DNA of 64,000 nucleotides from positions 806,001-870,000 of the forward strand of contig NZ_VSRN01000001.1 of assembly GCF_008369915.1 (NCBI RefSeq). The letters run 5' to 3'. The DNA comes from Dyadobacter sp. UC 10 (GTDB lineage: Bacteria; Bacteroidota; Bacteroidia; Cytophagales; Spirosomataceae). The position numbers and the translations under genes are program-made. This document shows, one piece after another, positions 35,228 to 44,870 of the stretch (its first letter is position 1; each line of letters begins with the position of its first letter). The notes beneath the pieces are model-generated. The model was not told the DNA's origin. It searched no databases and saw only the letters and a program-made list of their open reading frames with translations.

Positions 35228-38017
35228 ATGCGTAAAACACTACTTATCTCAAAAGAAAACAAGGTACTACTTCCCGCAAATGGACTCTTGCGTTTAGCGC
35301 TGCTATGCCTGATAATATTAGCGGCAACCACCGCCTTCGCGCAGCAACCCTTCATCACCACCTGGAAAACCGATAATCCAGGCGACTCGAACGGTACTAC
35401 CATCACCATTCCGACAACTGGCGGGGGCTACAATTACGAGGTGGACTGGAACAATGACGGGACCTACGACCAGTCCGGCATAACGGGCAATGTAATCCAT
35501 GACTTCGGCGCGGCAGGTACGTATACGATCCGGATCAGAGGAAGCTTCCCCAGGATTTTTTTTAACGACACCGGCGACAGACAAAAGCTGCTTGATGTCG
35601 TGCAATGGGGAGAGATAGCCTGGACAAGTATGCAATTGGCTTTTGCCGGGTGCAGCAACCTGAATATCAGCGCCACCGACCTGCCCATTCTGTCCGGGGT
35701 AACAAATATGAGCGGCATGTTTTACGCTTGCACCAGCCTGAACGGCCCTGCCAATATCGGCACCTGGAACACAGCTAGTGTGACCGATATGTCGCAAATG
35801 TTCGCGGGGGCAACGGTATTCAATCAGCCCATCGGCACCTGGAATACGGCCAATGTGACCCATATGGGGCAAATGTTCGCGTTGGCGACGGCATTCAACC
35901 AGCCCATCGGCAGCTGGAACACCGCCAATGTAATACGTATGAGCTACATGTTCAACGCTGCCACCGCCTTTAACCAGTTCCTCGGTAACTGGAACACTGC
36001 CAATGTGGTACTGATGAGCTACATGTTCGACGGTGCCACTGCCTTTAACCAGTCCCTCGGTAACTGGACACTAAACAGCAGTGTAGAATTAGATAATATA
36101 CTGATCAACTCCGGTATGGATTGCGACCATTACAGTGCCACGCTGATCGGCTGGAACAATAACCTGGCCACGCCCGATAACCTCTACCTCGGCGCTACAG
36201 GGGGACTATATGGGAACAACGCCGTAGCCGCCCGCACCAACCTGGACATCGCAAAAGGGTGGACATTCTTCGGCGATGCCGCCTCTGGAACTGACTGCTC
36301 CAGACCCTTCATCACCACTTGGAAAACCGACAATCCAGGCACATCAAACAGTACATCCATTACCATCCCGATATTTGCCGCCGGCTCCAATTACGAGGTT
36401 GACTGGGACAATGACGGTATCTATGACCAGTCGGGTATTACGGGCAATGTCACCCATGACTTTGGGGTGGCCGGTACCTACACCATCCGTATCCGTGGTG
36501 CTGTGCCGAGGATATATTTTTCCAATCTGAATGACAAAGAGAAACTGCTTGATGTTGCGCAATGGGGAGACATAGCCTGGACCTCCATGTTTGGAGCTTT
36601 TTGGGGGTGCTCTAATTTGAATATCAGCGCCACCGACGTGCCCAATCTGTCCGCAGTGACAAGTATGGAGGCTATGTTTGCAGGATGCACTATTCTGAAT
36701 GGCCCGTCCAACATAGGTGAGTGGAACACTGCTAATATTACCAATATGAGCGGCTTGTTTTCAAATTCCCCTGCCTTCAATCAGCCGATCGGGAACTGGA
36801 ATACCGGGAACGTGATCTATATGAACGCCATGTTTTTAAGTGCTGTTGCCTTCAACCAGCCCATCGGTAATTGGAATACCACAAATGTGATCGATATGAA
36901 CTCTCTTTTTCAAGGAGCTCTCTCGTTTAACCAGCCCATCGGCAGTTGGGTTACAGCGAATGTGACGAATATGACCTACATGTTTACCGCAGCAGTCACC
37001 TTCAATCAGCCGATTGGAAATTGGAACACCGCAAATGTAACCTCGATGGGTTATATGTTTGGTGGTGCCAGCGCCTTTAACCAGCCAATTGGTAACTGGA
37101 ATACTGCCAAGGTAAATTATACCCTTGCCATGTTTTACGGCGCGACCGCCTTTAACCAGCCCATCGGCAGCTGGAACACCGCGAGTGTAGTTCTTATGAA
37201 CGATATGTTCAACGGTGCGACCTCCTTTAACCAATCCCTTGGTAACTGGCCACTAGCCTCCAATGTAGCTTTGGACAATATGCTGACCAATTCCGGTATG
37301 GATTGCGAACATTACAGTACTACACTGCTCGGCTGGAACAATAACCCGGCCACGCCCAATAATCTCTCCCTCGGCGCAACCGGCAGGCTATATGGGACCA
37401 ATGCCGTGGCAGCCCACACCAACCTTGACGTCACGAAGGGCTGGACATTCACCGGGGATGCCGCGTCAGGTGGAGATTGCTCGGCCTTGCCGGTAACGTT
37501 GATCTCATTCACCGGCAAATCGCAGGAGAATGGCGTGTTGCTTACCTGGGAAACTGCCTCTGAAACAAGCAACGCAGGTTTCGAAATCGAGAAAAGTGCC
37601 GATGCGAGGACCTTTGATAAAATTGGTTTTGTTGATGGGGCCGGAGATTCCAGGGTTCGGAAGATGTATCATTTCAGGGATATAAATCCATTACCGACTA
37701 CCTACTACCGCCTCAAACAGCTGGACTATACAGCCGACGGTTCCGACGGCAAGTTTGAATATTCAAGAATTATTTCGGTAAAACAGCCGAAGGAAAAAAT
37801 TGTTATTTATCCCAACCCGACCAGTAACGTTTTGCATTTGAAGGGTTTATCCACAGCGCAAAACCTGGTTGTAAAAGATGCTGATAACAAGGTTGTGCAC
37901 AAACAACTATGGTCATCCGGCGACGCAGTAAAAGTAGGTCATCTGCCTGGTGGGCTGTATTTTATTACGGTTGGCGGAGAGACGAAGAAGATTATTGTCC
38001 AAAAGGAAAATCGGTAA
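35228..38017 (+). CDS. T9SS-exported surface protein with two head modules and two DUF285 repeat ladders
   Basis: 929 aa from ATG 35228; the frame is open from 35171, but the signal peptide begins at 35228 (MRKTLLISKENKVLL, same as the upstream paralogue). Order: head module, four repeats (FNQPIG, FNQPIG, FNQFLG, FNQSLG), a capping segment (MDCDHYSATLIGWNNN), a second head module (RPFITTWKTDNPGTSNSTS at ~358), seven more repeats, cap, beta domain and T9SS C-terminal domain (VIYPNPTSNVLHLKG). It looks like a whole adhesin without its tail joined in frame to another. It follows the first paralogue by 31 bp and is probably co-transcribed. Confidence 0.87.
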   Translation: MRKTLLISKENKVLLPANGLLRLALLCLIILAATTAFAQQPFITTWKTDNPGDSNGTTITIPTTGGGYNYEVDWNNDGTYDQSGITGNVIHDFGAAGTYTIRIRGSFPRIFFNDTGDRQKLLDVVQWGEIAWTSMQLAFAGCSNLNISATDLPILSGVTNMSGMFYACTSLNGPANIGTWNTASVTDMSQMFAGATVFNQPIGTWNTANVTHMGQMFALATAFNQPIGSWNTANVIRMSYMFNAATAFNQFLGNWNTANVVLMSYMFDGATAFNQSLGNWTLNSSVELDNILINSGMDCDHYSATLIGWNNNLATPDNLYLGATGGLYGNNAVAARTNLDIAKGWTFFGDAASGTDCSRPFITTWKTDNPGTSNSTSITIPIFAAGSNYEVDWDNDGIYDQSGITGNVTHDFGVAGTYTIRIRGAVPRIYFSNLNDKEKLLDVAQWGDIAWTSMFGAFWGCSNLNISATDVPNLSAVTSMEAMFAGCTILNGPSNIGEWNTANITNMSGLFSNSPAFNQPIGNWNTGNVIYMNAMFLSAVAFNQPIGNWNTTNVIDMNSLFQGALSFNQPIGSWVTANVTNMTYMFTAAVTFNQPIGNWNTANVTSMGYMFGGASAFNQPIGNWNTAKVNYTLAMFYGATAFNQPIGSWNTASVVLMNDMFNGATSFNQSLGNWPLASNVALDNMLTNSGMDCEHYSTTLLGWNNNPATPNNLSLGATGRLYGTNAVAAHTNLDVTKGWTFTGDAASGGDCSALPVTLISFTGKSQENGVLLTWETASETSNAGFEIEKSADARTFDKIGFVDGAGDSRVRKMYHFRDINPLPTTYYRLKQLDYTADGSDGKFEYSRIISVKQPKEKIVIYPNPTSNVLHLKGLSTAQNLVVKDADNKVVHKQLWSSGDAVKVGHLPGGLYFITVGGETKKIIVQKENR
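37331..37569 (+). repeat. 239-bp direct repeat, copy 2
   Basis: Identical to 34507-34745. It encodes the cap after the repeat ladder and the start of the beta domain before the sorting signal. Confidence 0.9.
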
Positions 38018-38112
38018 CGAACGCACGTTTCCCGAATCTCTGATATCACGCTCACTTGCAACGTGATGACTACCTCGCAACCGGATCTGGGGCACAGAGC
38101 GACCCGGATTTG

Positions 38113-38139
38113 ATACAGTGCGCGCATTGCGCACTGTAT
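38113..38139 (+). terminator. Strong hairpin, probable terminator
   Basis: Perfect 11-bp stem: ATACAGTGCGC (38113-38123) pairs with GCGCACTGTAT (38129-38139) over a 5-nt loop. Only a short T run follows (TATTTAG), so termination is probable rather than certain. It lies 96 bp past the stop of the second T9SS protein gene. Confidence 0.6.
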
Positions 38140-38197
38140 TTAGTGCTGCAGGAAGTAATTGCACGAAATATCGTCATAGAATTTACCACTCGAATTA

Positions 38198-38226
38198 TTT
38201 AACCAACTGCATATCAATTGGTTAAA
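38198..38226. promoter_or_regulatory. Inverted repeat next to a sigma-54-like promoter (candidate operator)
   Basis: TTTAACCAA (38198-38206) and TTGGTTAAA (38218-38226) form a perfect 9-bp inverted repeat with an 11-bp spacer, so the centres are ~20 bp (two helical turns) apart, as for a dimeric regulator. It ends 4 bp before the -24 element at 38231. No T tract follows, so it is not a typical terminator. Confidence 0.5.
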
Positions 38227-38230
38227 ACAA

Positions 38231-38246
38231 TGGCACACTGCTTGCA
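38231..38246 (+). promoter_or_regulatory. Sigma-54 (-24/-12) promoter candidate
   Basis: TGGCAC at 38231 and TTGC at 38242, with exactly 10 bp between the GG and GC dinucleotides, match the sigma-54 consensus. The first good gene downstream starts at 38574, so the leader would be ~315 nt, unusually long. Two sigma-54 activators are encoded in this window. Confidence 0.6.
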
Positions 38247-38255
38247 ATAAGTATA

Positions 38256-38519
38256 TCATTCGGGCATATTTCGCAGGTGATACAGTTGAAAAAATTGCCT
38301 GGGCAACAAAACCAAGACCGTACGGTCAGCATTCAATTCAAACGTATAACAAGTATCGTTTGGCAATAAGGCTATGTGGCCGGTTTCCCTTTCATCGAAA
38401 CGAAGATGACGGATGCCAGCTCGCCGAGGCTGCTGTAAGGGGTGTGCACTTTCCATCCGTTCGTGCATGGGACAAACCAACGTCGGCGCGCCGTTCCCGC
38501 GAAGTCCGATCAGCAACAC
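38256..38519 (-). pseudogene. Possible gene remnant (87-codon frame)
   Basis: A GTG-started 87-codon minus frame in a 556-bp gap. Its second half (GHIALLPNDTCYTFELNADR then TVLVLLPRQFF) has the alternating hydrophobic pattern of a cupin-like sensor domain such as those of AraC regulators, but there is no DNA-binding part. It may be a decayed gene or chance. Confidence 0.2.
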
Positions 38520-38573
38520 GGTGATTCAGTGGATGGGAAATTTTGATGATTAACTAAAAAGAACCTTACCAAC

Positions 38574-39566
38574 ATGAAAAAGAAGCAAAAAAAGCGGACC
38601 GTCAGGGACTATGCTACCGACCCCAACCTGTCCCGAGAAGTCAGGGAGTTTCTGAAAATCGTCAACACTTCCGGTGGCCCGGCCCTTGAAACGCTCCCGC
38701 TGGCCGACGCACAGGCCGGACTCTCCAGTGCACAGGCATCGGTTGAAGTAGATGTTTCGGGTATAAAAATAGACCTGAAAACGATCACGAGCGACGGATA
38801 CACCGTGGATCTCCACATTGTCCGTCCCGAAACTGCTACCGGTACATTGCCGGCATTCATGTTCATTCATGGCGGTGGCTGGATATTGGGCGACTTCCCG
38901 ACGCATCACAGGCTGGTCCGCGACATTGTACTTGAATCGGGTATGGCGGCTGTGTTCGTCAACTACTCCCGCACCTCAGAAGCGCCTTATCCGCAGGCGA
39001 TCAACGAAATTTATGCGGCTACGAAATGGGTCGCAGCCAACGGGGAGAAGATTAATGTCGACGGCAGCAAACTGGCTGTTGTGGGCAACAGCGTGGGCGG
39101 TAATATGAGCACAGTAACCTGCCTGATGGCCAAGGAAAAAGGCGGACCGGAGATTAAACTTCAGGTAATGATGTGGCCGATCGTGGATGCCGATTTTGAA
39201 ACCAAATCCTACCAGAAATTCGGGAAGGACCGTTTTCTGAGCACCTCACTAATGAAATGGATGTACGACCTCTACATCGGGAGCCCCGAGGAACGGAAAA
39301 CTATTTACGCGTCACCGCTGCAAGCGACATTGGAACAATTGAAAGGCCTGCCGCCAGCACTCATCCAGACCGCTGAAAATGATATACTCCGCGACGAAGG
39401 TGAAGCGTACGGCCGCAAGCTCGACGAAGCCGGTGTCCCCGTGACCACGGTTCGCTACAACGGAATGATCCATGATTTCGGCCTGCTCAATGGTCTGGCC
39501 ACCTTGCCGGCGGTACGTTCGCATATCCGTCAGATCGGAGCGGAACTCAAAAATTACCTTGTCTAG
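38574..39566 (+). CDS. Alpha/beta hydrolase, hormone-sensitive-lipase-like esterase
   Basis: 330 aa, no signal peptide. The HSL-family oxyanion motif HGGGW is present (FIHGGGWILGDFPTHH), the nucleophile elbow is GNSVGG (S), the acid lies in LIQTAENDILRDEG and the His in GMIHDFGLL. The family cleaves short-chain esters, lactones or aryl esters. It is followed after 35 bp by a second hydrolase, so the two are likely an operon. A sigma-54-like promoter sits 330 bp upstream. Confidence 0.9.
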   Translation: MKKKQKKRTVRDYATDPNLSREVREFLKIVNTSGGPALETLPLADAQAGLSSAQASVEVDVSGIKIDLKTITSDGYTVDLHIVRPETATGTLPAFMFIHGGGWILGDFPTHHRLVRDIVLESGMAAVFVNYSRTSEAPYPQAINEIYAATKWVAANGEKINVDGSKLAVVGNSVGGNMSTVTCLMAKEKGGPEIKLQVMMWPIVDADFETKSYQKFGKDRFLSTSLMKWMYDLYIGSPEERKTIYASPLQATLEQLKGLPPALIQTAENDILRDEGEAYGRKLDEAGVPVTTVRYNGMIHDFGLLNGLATLPAVRSHIRQIGAELKNYLV

Positions 39567-39601
39567 TCACCAATTTATTTCACCCGTAATCATTTTTAAT
39601 C

Positions 39602-40414
39602 ATGTCAAAATTCAACACAATACTGATCGGGGCACTCGCTACTGCGCTGGTTGCATTCGTTTCCCGCACTCAAATCGAATCCCGGCAGCGGCAGGAAGAT
39701 CCCAAAAAAGGTGTCAAAAACATCGTGCTGGTACACGGCGCATTCGCCGACGGTTCGAGCTGGTCGAAGGTGATCCCGCTACTGGAAGCAAAAGGCTTTA
39801 AAGTGACTGCTGTCCAGAATCCGCTTACTTCGCTGAACGACGATGTGACCGCTACCAAACGCATTATCGCTTTGCAGGACGGTCCAGTCCTGCTGGTAGG
39901 TCATTCGTGGGGCGGGGTCGTAATCTCCGAAGCAGGTAATGATCCGAAAGTCTCCGGTCTCGTATATGTAGCAGCGTTCGCGCCTGACAATGGTGAGTCT
40001 CTGAACGACGTAGCCAAAACGGCTACCCCCGCGCCGGGTAACGAGCAGGTCCGGGCTGATGCCACCGGTTTTCTCACCCTCACGCCCAAAGGTATTTTTG
40101 AAGATTTCGCACAAGACCTGCCAATGCCCGAACGCAAGCTGATACTCGCCACACAAGGCCAATGGGCAGCATTGACCACGGGCGAAAAAGTAAGCAAGGC
40201 TGCCTGGCACGAGAAGCCGTCGTGGTTCATCGTGGGCGGGAAAGACAGAATGATCAACCCCGATTTACAGCGCACTTTGGCAAAGAAAATCAATGCGCAG
40301 TCGCTCGAACTAAATTCCAGCCACGTTCCCATGCTTTCACAGCCTGCAAAAGTCGCCGCTTTCATCGCCCGTGCGGCGGGTCATGTGGGCAGCAAGGGAT
40401 TAGCTTCCAAATAA
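39602..40414 (+). CDS. Alpha/beta hydrolase, salicylate-esterase-like
   Basis: 270 aa with an N-terminal hydrophobic segment (ILIGALATALVAFV), so probably exported or membrane-anchored. Motifs: VLVHGAFADGSSWSKVIPLL, nucleophile GHSWGG, acid in FIVGGKDRMI and His in SSHVPML. The family includes plant methyl-ester hydrolases and bacterial esterases acting on small aromatic esters. It is downstream of the HSL-type esterase and followed by a hairpin. Confidence 0.88.
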   Translation: MSKFNTILIGALATALVAFVSRTQIESRQRQEDPKKGVKNIVLVHGAFADGSSWSKVIPLLEAKGFKVTAVQNPLTSLNDDVTATKRIIALQDGPVLLVGHSWGGVVISEAGNDPKVSGLVYVAAFAPDNGESLNDVAKTATPAPGNEQVRADATGFLTLTPKGIFEDFAQDLPMPERKLILATQGQWAALTTGEKVSKAAWHEKPSWFIVGGKDRMINPDLQRTLAKKINAQSLELNSSHVPMLSQPAKVAAFIARAAGHVGSKGLASK

Positions 40415-40427
40415 TTATCATTTCAAA

Positions 40428-40471
40428 AATTCCCGGTCATCTTTCACTTCTTAGACAAGATGGCCGGAATT
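40428..40471 (+). terminator. Terminator-like hairpin
   Basis: CCGGTCATCT (40433-40442) pairs with AGATGGCCGG (40458-40467) with one G-U pair; a further AATT/AATT pairing extends it past a bulged C. T-rich sequence (TCTTTTGTTTT) begins ~9 bp later. It separates the esterase pair from the bestrophin gene. Confidence 0.5.
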
Positions 40472-40511
40472 GCAGGAATCTTTTGTTTTAAGACCAAAAC
40501 AATAAAACACG

Positions 40512-41519
40512 ATGCACATAGGTAAATCTTATCGATTGGGTGAATTTCTCCGCTGGACGCGACGGAACACTTACATCCTCTTTTTTTTAGGGCTTTTCCC
40601 CGTGATCATCCATGAAATATGGGGGCTGAAATGGCTCAACGTTCCCTGGCCTGTGGTGGCACTGCTGGGAACGGCAACCGCATTTACAGTAGGCTTCAAA
40701 AATGCCCAGACCTACGCCCGGGCAGCCGAGGGGCAGCGGATATGGACCGACATTCTGGGCCTGAGCCGGTTCTGGGGAACAATCAGCATCGATTTTATTA
40801 ATAACCCCATACACAGTAAGGAGCTGGTTTATCGCCACCTCGCCTGGCTTACGGCCCTGCGCTATTACCTGCGCGAAGACCGCGTGTGGGAGAGTAATGA
40901 AAAAAGCCATAATAAGGAGTACCAGCAGTTTTTTCATATTCCGGAACGCATGAGGCCCTTGGAAACCGGGCTGAAAGAATTCCTGCCCGATGATGAGCTG
41001 GAACTCGTGCTCCGGTCAAGAAACAGGATGGGGAAAATTCTTGCATTGCAAAGCAAGACCGTCAAATCGCTGAATGAGAGCGGGCAGGTGATCGCGCCGC
41101 AGTATGCCGCGATGCAGCAGATGATCAAAGACTTTTACGCTGCCCAGGCTAAGTGTGAGCAGCTGAAAGATTCGCCTTATCCAAGGCAATATGCGGTGAT
41201 TAACCACTTTTTCGTTTGGACGTTCTGCTTTATGCTGCCGTTCGGGATCGTTCACGATTTCGACCTGCTCAATGAGGTCGTGAGCGCGCCGCTGCGCGGA
41301 TATATGGCGTGGGTGACGATCCCATTCAGCATGCTTATTTCATGGATGTATATTTCACTTGAACAGGTCGGTGAGAGCACGGAGAATCCTTTTGAAGGAA
41401 GCGCAAACGACGTTCCGATCTCGCAGATGAGCCAGCAGCTTAATATCGAGCTCCGCGAAATGCTGGGCGAAAGCAAGCTGCCTCAGGATTTGCAGCCTCG
41501 TAATAATATTATTCTTTAA
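40512..41519 (+). CDS. Bestrophin-family anion channel
   Basis: 335 aa. Matches the bacterial bestrophin/UPF0187 family: an N-terminal membrane helix (YILFFLGLFPVIIHEIWGL), LLGTATAFTVGFKNAQTYAR and RIWTDILGLSRFWGT, and a second membrane pair late in the protein (FFVWTFCFMLPFGIVHDF, YMAWVTIPFSMLISWMYISL) with the ENPFEG segment that follows it. These proteins form pentameric inner-membrane channels for anions or cations. It starts a plus-strand run with the unknown gene 19 bp later. Confidence 0.9.
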   Translation: MHIGKSYRLGEFLRWTRRNTYILFFLGLFPVIIHEIWGLKWLNVPWPVVALLGTATAFTVGFKNAQTYARAAEGQRIWTDILGLSRFWGTISIDFINNPIHSKELVYRHLAWLTALRYYLREDRVWESNEKSHNKEYQQFFHIPERMRPLETGLKEFLPDDELELVLRSRNRMGKILALQSKTVKSLNESGQVIAPQYAAMQQMIKDFYAAQAKCEQLKDSPYPRQYAVINHFFVWTFCFMLPFGIVHDFDLLNEVVSAPLRGYMAWVTIPFSMLISWMYISLEQVGESTENPFEGSANDVPISQMSQQLNIELREMLGESKLPQDLQPRNNIIL

Positions 41520-41538
41520 ACCTGAATCAAACGCAAAA

Positions 41539-42561
41539 ATGGAAACACTTAACCTCGAAATTCTGAACCCGGGCCCGATCCTTGCGGACCTGAAAATACA
41601 ATTGCAGGAACCGGCAGTTTCCCTGCATAGCTACCTGCGCCGCCCCACGGCGAGCGGTTCGCCTGTTTTTTCGGTGTGGAATTTCGGTATTAACCCGTTC
41701 GGTATCCGCGAATCGGCCCTGCCCGAAGTGCTGCAACTGTTAGGCATCCGCAGCCTCACATTAAATGCTGCCCAGGACTTGAGCCCGCTTTATAACCTAA
41801 GCGGCGGTATCCCGCACACCGGCAACGATGCGGACAAATGGCGTTACCTTACAAGCGATGCCGTAACGGAGGTAATGCAACCGTTTTTAAGGAATTGCCG
41901 CGCTATCGCATTCCAGGACTGGGCCAGCCTTTCAGGCGCTTCAGGGCTTTGGAGCTGCCTATTGCGTGACACGATCAAGCCCGTTGGCACACAAGGCCTG
42001 GAATTCATCTTTTACCTGGGCGATGCCCTGACCCGCCGTTCGTTTCAGGTGGAGGAGGCTATCGATATTATTGCCGGTTTTTCGGCTTACGGCCAGGTTA
42101 CCGTCGCGCTCGACGAAGACGAGTCCATTAAACTCTGGATGGTACTGAATGGCGTGCACAACTACGATAGCGTCGTTAACCAGACTTTCCCGGATTTGAA
42201 AAAGAAATTCGCTTCCATTTTCCGGAGCATCAATATCGAACGCCTGCTTGTGTATTCTGCCTCACAGGCGATGCTTTTTACACGGCATACACAGTTTTTG
42301 CTTGCCCGAAAAAAGGTGGCGCAGCAATTTGAAATGGCGCCGGAAGCCCGGGACCATTTCATCGAAGGGTTCTGCATGGGCCTGGCGCAGCAGATGGACA
42401 TGGTCCGGTGCGTGGCCCTGGGTCTGATCGTCTTCGGTTCGCGAAGTGAGGCAGGGGCCGGTCTGGCGCGTTTCGATGCTGCCCGGCAGCAGCTTTTCGA
42501 CTACATTGATCAATGGACCAATGACCTTCAACAGCCGGAAATCATGTATCTTTACCAGTAA
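41539..42561 (+). CDS. Unrecognised protein, divergent ribokinase-like; paralogue of 50405-51268
   Basis: 340 aa, soluble. I cannot assign a named family. It is clearly homologous to the 287-aa protein at 50405-51268: EFIFYLGDALTRRSFQVEEA against EFIFYLGNPANRLFFDVDEI, VTVALDEDES against VTLALDEREA, and ARDHFIEGFCMGL against ERDNFIEGYSLGL. The order of these segments recalls PfkB/ribokinase proteins (N-x-x-E region, then a G-A-G-D-x-F anion hole): the Asp-x-Phe remains in RDHF and RDNF, but the glycines are lost. So it may be a ribokinase-fold protein without, or with altered, kinase activity. It sits 96 bp before a sigma-54 activator gene, the same arrangement as its paralogue. Confidence 0.65.
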   Translation: METLNLEILNPGPILADLKIQLQEPAVSLHSYLRRPTASGSPVFSVWNFGINPFGIRESALPEVLQLLGIRSLTLNAAQDLSPLYNLSGGIPHTGNDADKWRYLTSDAVTEVMQPFLRNCRAIAFQDWASLSGASGLWSCLLRDTIKPVGTQGLEFIFYLGDALTRRSFQVEEAIDIIAGFSAYGQVTVALDEDESIKLWMVLNGVHNYDSVVNQTFPDLKKKFASIFRSINIERLLVYSASQAMLFTRHTQFLLARKKVAQQFEMAPEARDHFIEGFCMGLAQQMDMVRCVALGLIVFGSRSEAGAGLARFDAARQQLFDYIDQWTNDLQQPEIMYLYQ

Positions 42562-42657
42562 TACTATCAATCATTGGAAAAAATATTCCACAGCAACAGG
42601 TTAACGATGTGCGGATGAGGAGAACAGGATGCAGGACTTGTTGATAGGCAAAGTACT

Positions 42658-44739
42658 ATGCTTGGAAACGAACAACTCGCCGAGAAGGAGCGGATCAATG
42701 AAGCCCTGCTTGAACTGAGCAACAGAATGGTGAAAGTCCGCAACAGGAAAGACCTGTTGCACGTCATCAATTCTGGCTTACGAAAGGTCATCAACTTCAC
42801 CGCTTGCGTTATGACGATCCTCGACGACGCGCACCAGACATATAATGCTTTTCTGACGGACCCCGACTCCCGATCCAGGGATTACGATGCGTATAATGAA
42901 GCAATCAGCACACCCTACCCCGTAACGGACGGAATCTACGACGTCGCCGCGTCATCCGACGGGCCGGTTTTGTTCGATCTGCGCGATTTTGACATTGAAC
43001 ATGCGCCGGTCTGGTTCAAGCTGCATTACGCTGCCGGCGCGCGGGAGATGATGATCAAAGCACTTCCCGGAGAAGATGCCCGCAGGCACAGCCTCATTCT
43101 CTTTTCCGACGAAACGGGTACGTTCGATGATTGTGCGGTGCATATTATCGAGCGCATTTCCAGTCAATTGTCCACAGCTGCCAGCAACATTACTGCCAAT
43201 GAAGATATTCTGAACCGGGAAAGCGAAAAGTCATTTCTGTTGAATTTTAGTCAGAATATCGCCGCCGTGCGAACAAAAGAGGACCTTGAAGCGGCCATTT
43301 CCGAAGCTTTGCAACATTTGCTGAGTACCCGCCTCGCGATGATCCGTATTATCGAGGACGACGGCAAGACCCTGACCCCGTATTTGTGGGACATCTCGCT
43401 GTTTGCTAATGTAATGGACCTGTTCGATCAGCTTACGAACCGTACCGCCACGGTGGACGAGTATTTCTTTGCACAGGTACTCGCAAGCAGTGAGCCCATT
43501 GTTATCGATATCGAGGCGGAGGAACGTAAAGGCAACAGTCCGGCTTATATCACATTCTGGAAACGACTCGGTTTAAAAAATGTATATGCATCGGCTCTGC
43601 GGGTGGGCCGGCAAAACGTCGGGACGATGTTTTTCCTTTCCGACGAGCTTAACCTGAATGTGCTCAAAGGCCTTTGCGCGCAAATTTCCATTGCCATTTC
43701 TAATATCCTGGCCAACGAAAAAATATTGGCTTATAAACAGCTGCTCGAACTCGAAAATGACCAGCTGAAAGAACAGATCCGGACGATCTACAACTTCTCG
43801 GAGATCGTAGGAAGCGGTCCCGAAATGCAGGATGTGTACCACTTAATGTCCCTCGTCGCGGATTCGGCCTCGACGGTGCTCCTCCTCGGGGAGACGGGCA
43901 CCGGCAAGGAGCTCATCGCGCGCGCCATTCACAATGCCTCGCCTCGCAAAAGCAAGTTGATGATCAAAGTCAACTGCGCTGCATTGCCGGCTAATCTTAT
44001 TGAAAGTGAACTATTTGGACATGAAAGAGGCGCTTTCACCGGCGCGGTAGAGCGGCGCATCGGCAAGTTCGAGCTCGCGCACCAGAACACATTATTCCTT
44101 GACGAGATAGGTGAAATGCCTTTGGAGGCACAGGTAAAGCTTCTGCGCGTTTTGCAGGAAAAAGAACTGGAACGGATTGGCGGGAAAACGACAATCAAGG
44201 TAGATGTGCGCATTATAGCTGCCACCAACCGCAACCTGGAAGAGGAAGTGAGGGCTGGCCGATTCCGCTCCGATCTCTATTACCGTCTCAATGTATTCCC
44301 CATCGTGCTCCCTCCTCTTCGTAACCGGCCCGACGACATCATTCCGCTGGCAAATTTCTTTGTGGACCGGTATAGTAAGAATTCCGGCCGAAAGGTTTCA
44401 GGCTTCGCGCCCAAAGTCATTCGGGAAATGCAGGCATACTCCTGGCCTGGCAACGTCCGGGAGCTGGAACACCTCATCGAACGCAGCGTGCTGCTCAACG
44501 ACGATACCGTGATCCTTGAAATGCATTTGCCCCGACAACAGCCGCAGGAAAAGGCACAGCCATTACTGCCAACCCAGACGCTTTCGGAGGTAGAGCGTGC
44601 TTATATCATTGAGGTACTAAGACAATTTCAGGGCAAAATTTCAGGCCTCGACGGCGCCGCAGAATTTCTTGATATTCCGGCAACGACGCTACATTCCAAA
44701 ATCAAAAAACTAAAAATCAGTAAAGCAGATTACTTCTGA
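42658..44739 (+). CDS. GAF-GAF-AAA+-Fis sigma-54-dependent transcription activator
   Basis: 693 aa. Two GAF-like sensor domains fill ~1-345, with a coiled linker ([19 protein letters not shown]) before the central AAA+ domain. Walker A GETGTGKE is near 411, the sigma-54 contact loop GAFTGA near 457, and [20 protein letters not shown] carries Walker [15 protein letters not shown] follows. A Fis-type helix-turn-helix ends the protein ([20 protein letters not shown]). There is no receiver domain, so a small molecule or partner sensed by the GAF domains is the likely trigger. Close paralogue of the 882-aa activator at 47629-50277. Confidence 0.95.
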   Translation: MLGNEQLAEKERINEALLELSNRMVKVRNRKDLLHVINSGLRKVINFTACVMTILDDAHQTYNAFLTDPDSRSRDYDAYNEAISTPYPVTDGIYDVAASSDGPVLFDLRDFDIEHAPVWFKLHYAAGAREMMIKALPGEDARRHSLILFSDETGTFDDCAVHIIERISSQLSTAASNITANEDILNRESEKSFLLNFSQNIAAVRTKEDLEAAISEALQHLLSTRLAMIRIIEDDGKTLTPYLWDISLFANVMDLFDQLTNRTATVDEYFFAQVLASSEPIVIDIEAEERKGNSPAYITFWKRLGLKNVYASALRVGRQNVGTMFFLSDELNLNVLKGLCAQISIAISNILANEKILAYKQLLELENDQLKEQIRTIYNFSEIVGSGPEMQDVYHLMSLVADSASTVLLLGETGTGKELIARAIHNASPRKSKLMIKVNCAALPANLIESELFGHERGAFTGAVERRIGKFELAHQNTLFLDEIGEMPLEAQVKLLRVLQEKELERIGGKTTIKVDVRIIAATNRNLEEEVRAGRFRSDLYYRLNVFPIVLPPLRNRPDDIIPLANFFVDRYSKNSGRKVSGFAPKVIREMQAYSWPGNVRELEHLIERSVLLNDDTVILEMHLPRQQPQEKAQPLLPTQTLSEVERAYIIEVLRQFQGKISGLDGAAEFLDIPATTLHSKIKKLKISKADYF

Positions 44740-44854
44740 AACGAAGGAAACTTGCCACGGTATTTCGCCTTTATCGTCGTTAAATGGCTAAATAGCGTGT
44801 CAAATCGAGTTATGCATTATTGGTAACATCCTTATAAATAGCCGGTTGAATACA

Positions 44855-44870
44855 TGGCACAGCGCTTGCT
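44855..44870 (+). promoter_or_regulatory. Sigma-54 (-24/-12) promoter of the YciI-like gene
   Basis: TGGCAC at 44855-44860 and TTGCT at 44866-44870, with exactly 10 bp between GG and GC. Transcription would start near 44881, about 27 nt before the ATG at 44908. It lies inside the longer frame that begins at 44854 and so argues for the shorter protein. Confidence 0.75.

Noticed and set aside
40461..40476. TGGCCGGAATTGCAG resembles a sigma-54 promoter before the bestrophin gene
   Set aside because: Only 8 bp separate GG and GC instead of 10, and the sequence is the right arm of a hairpin.
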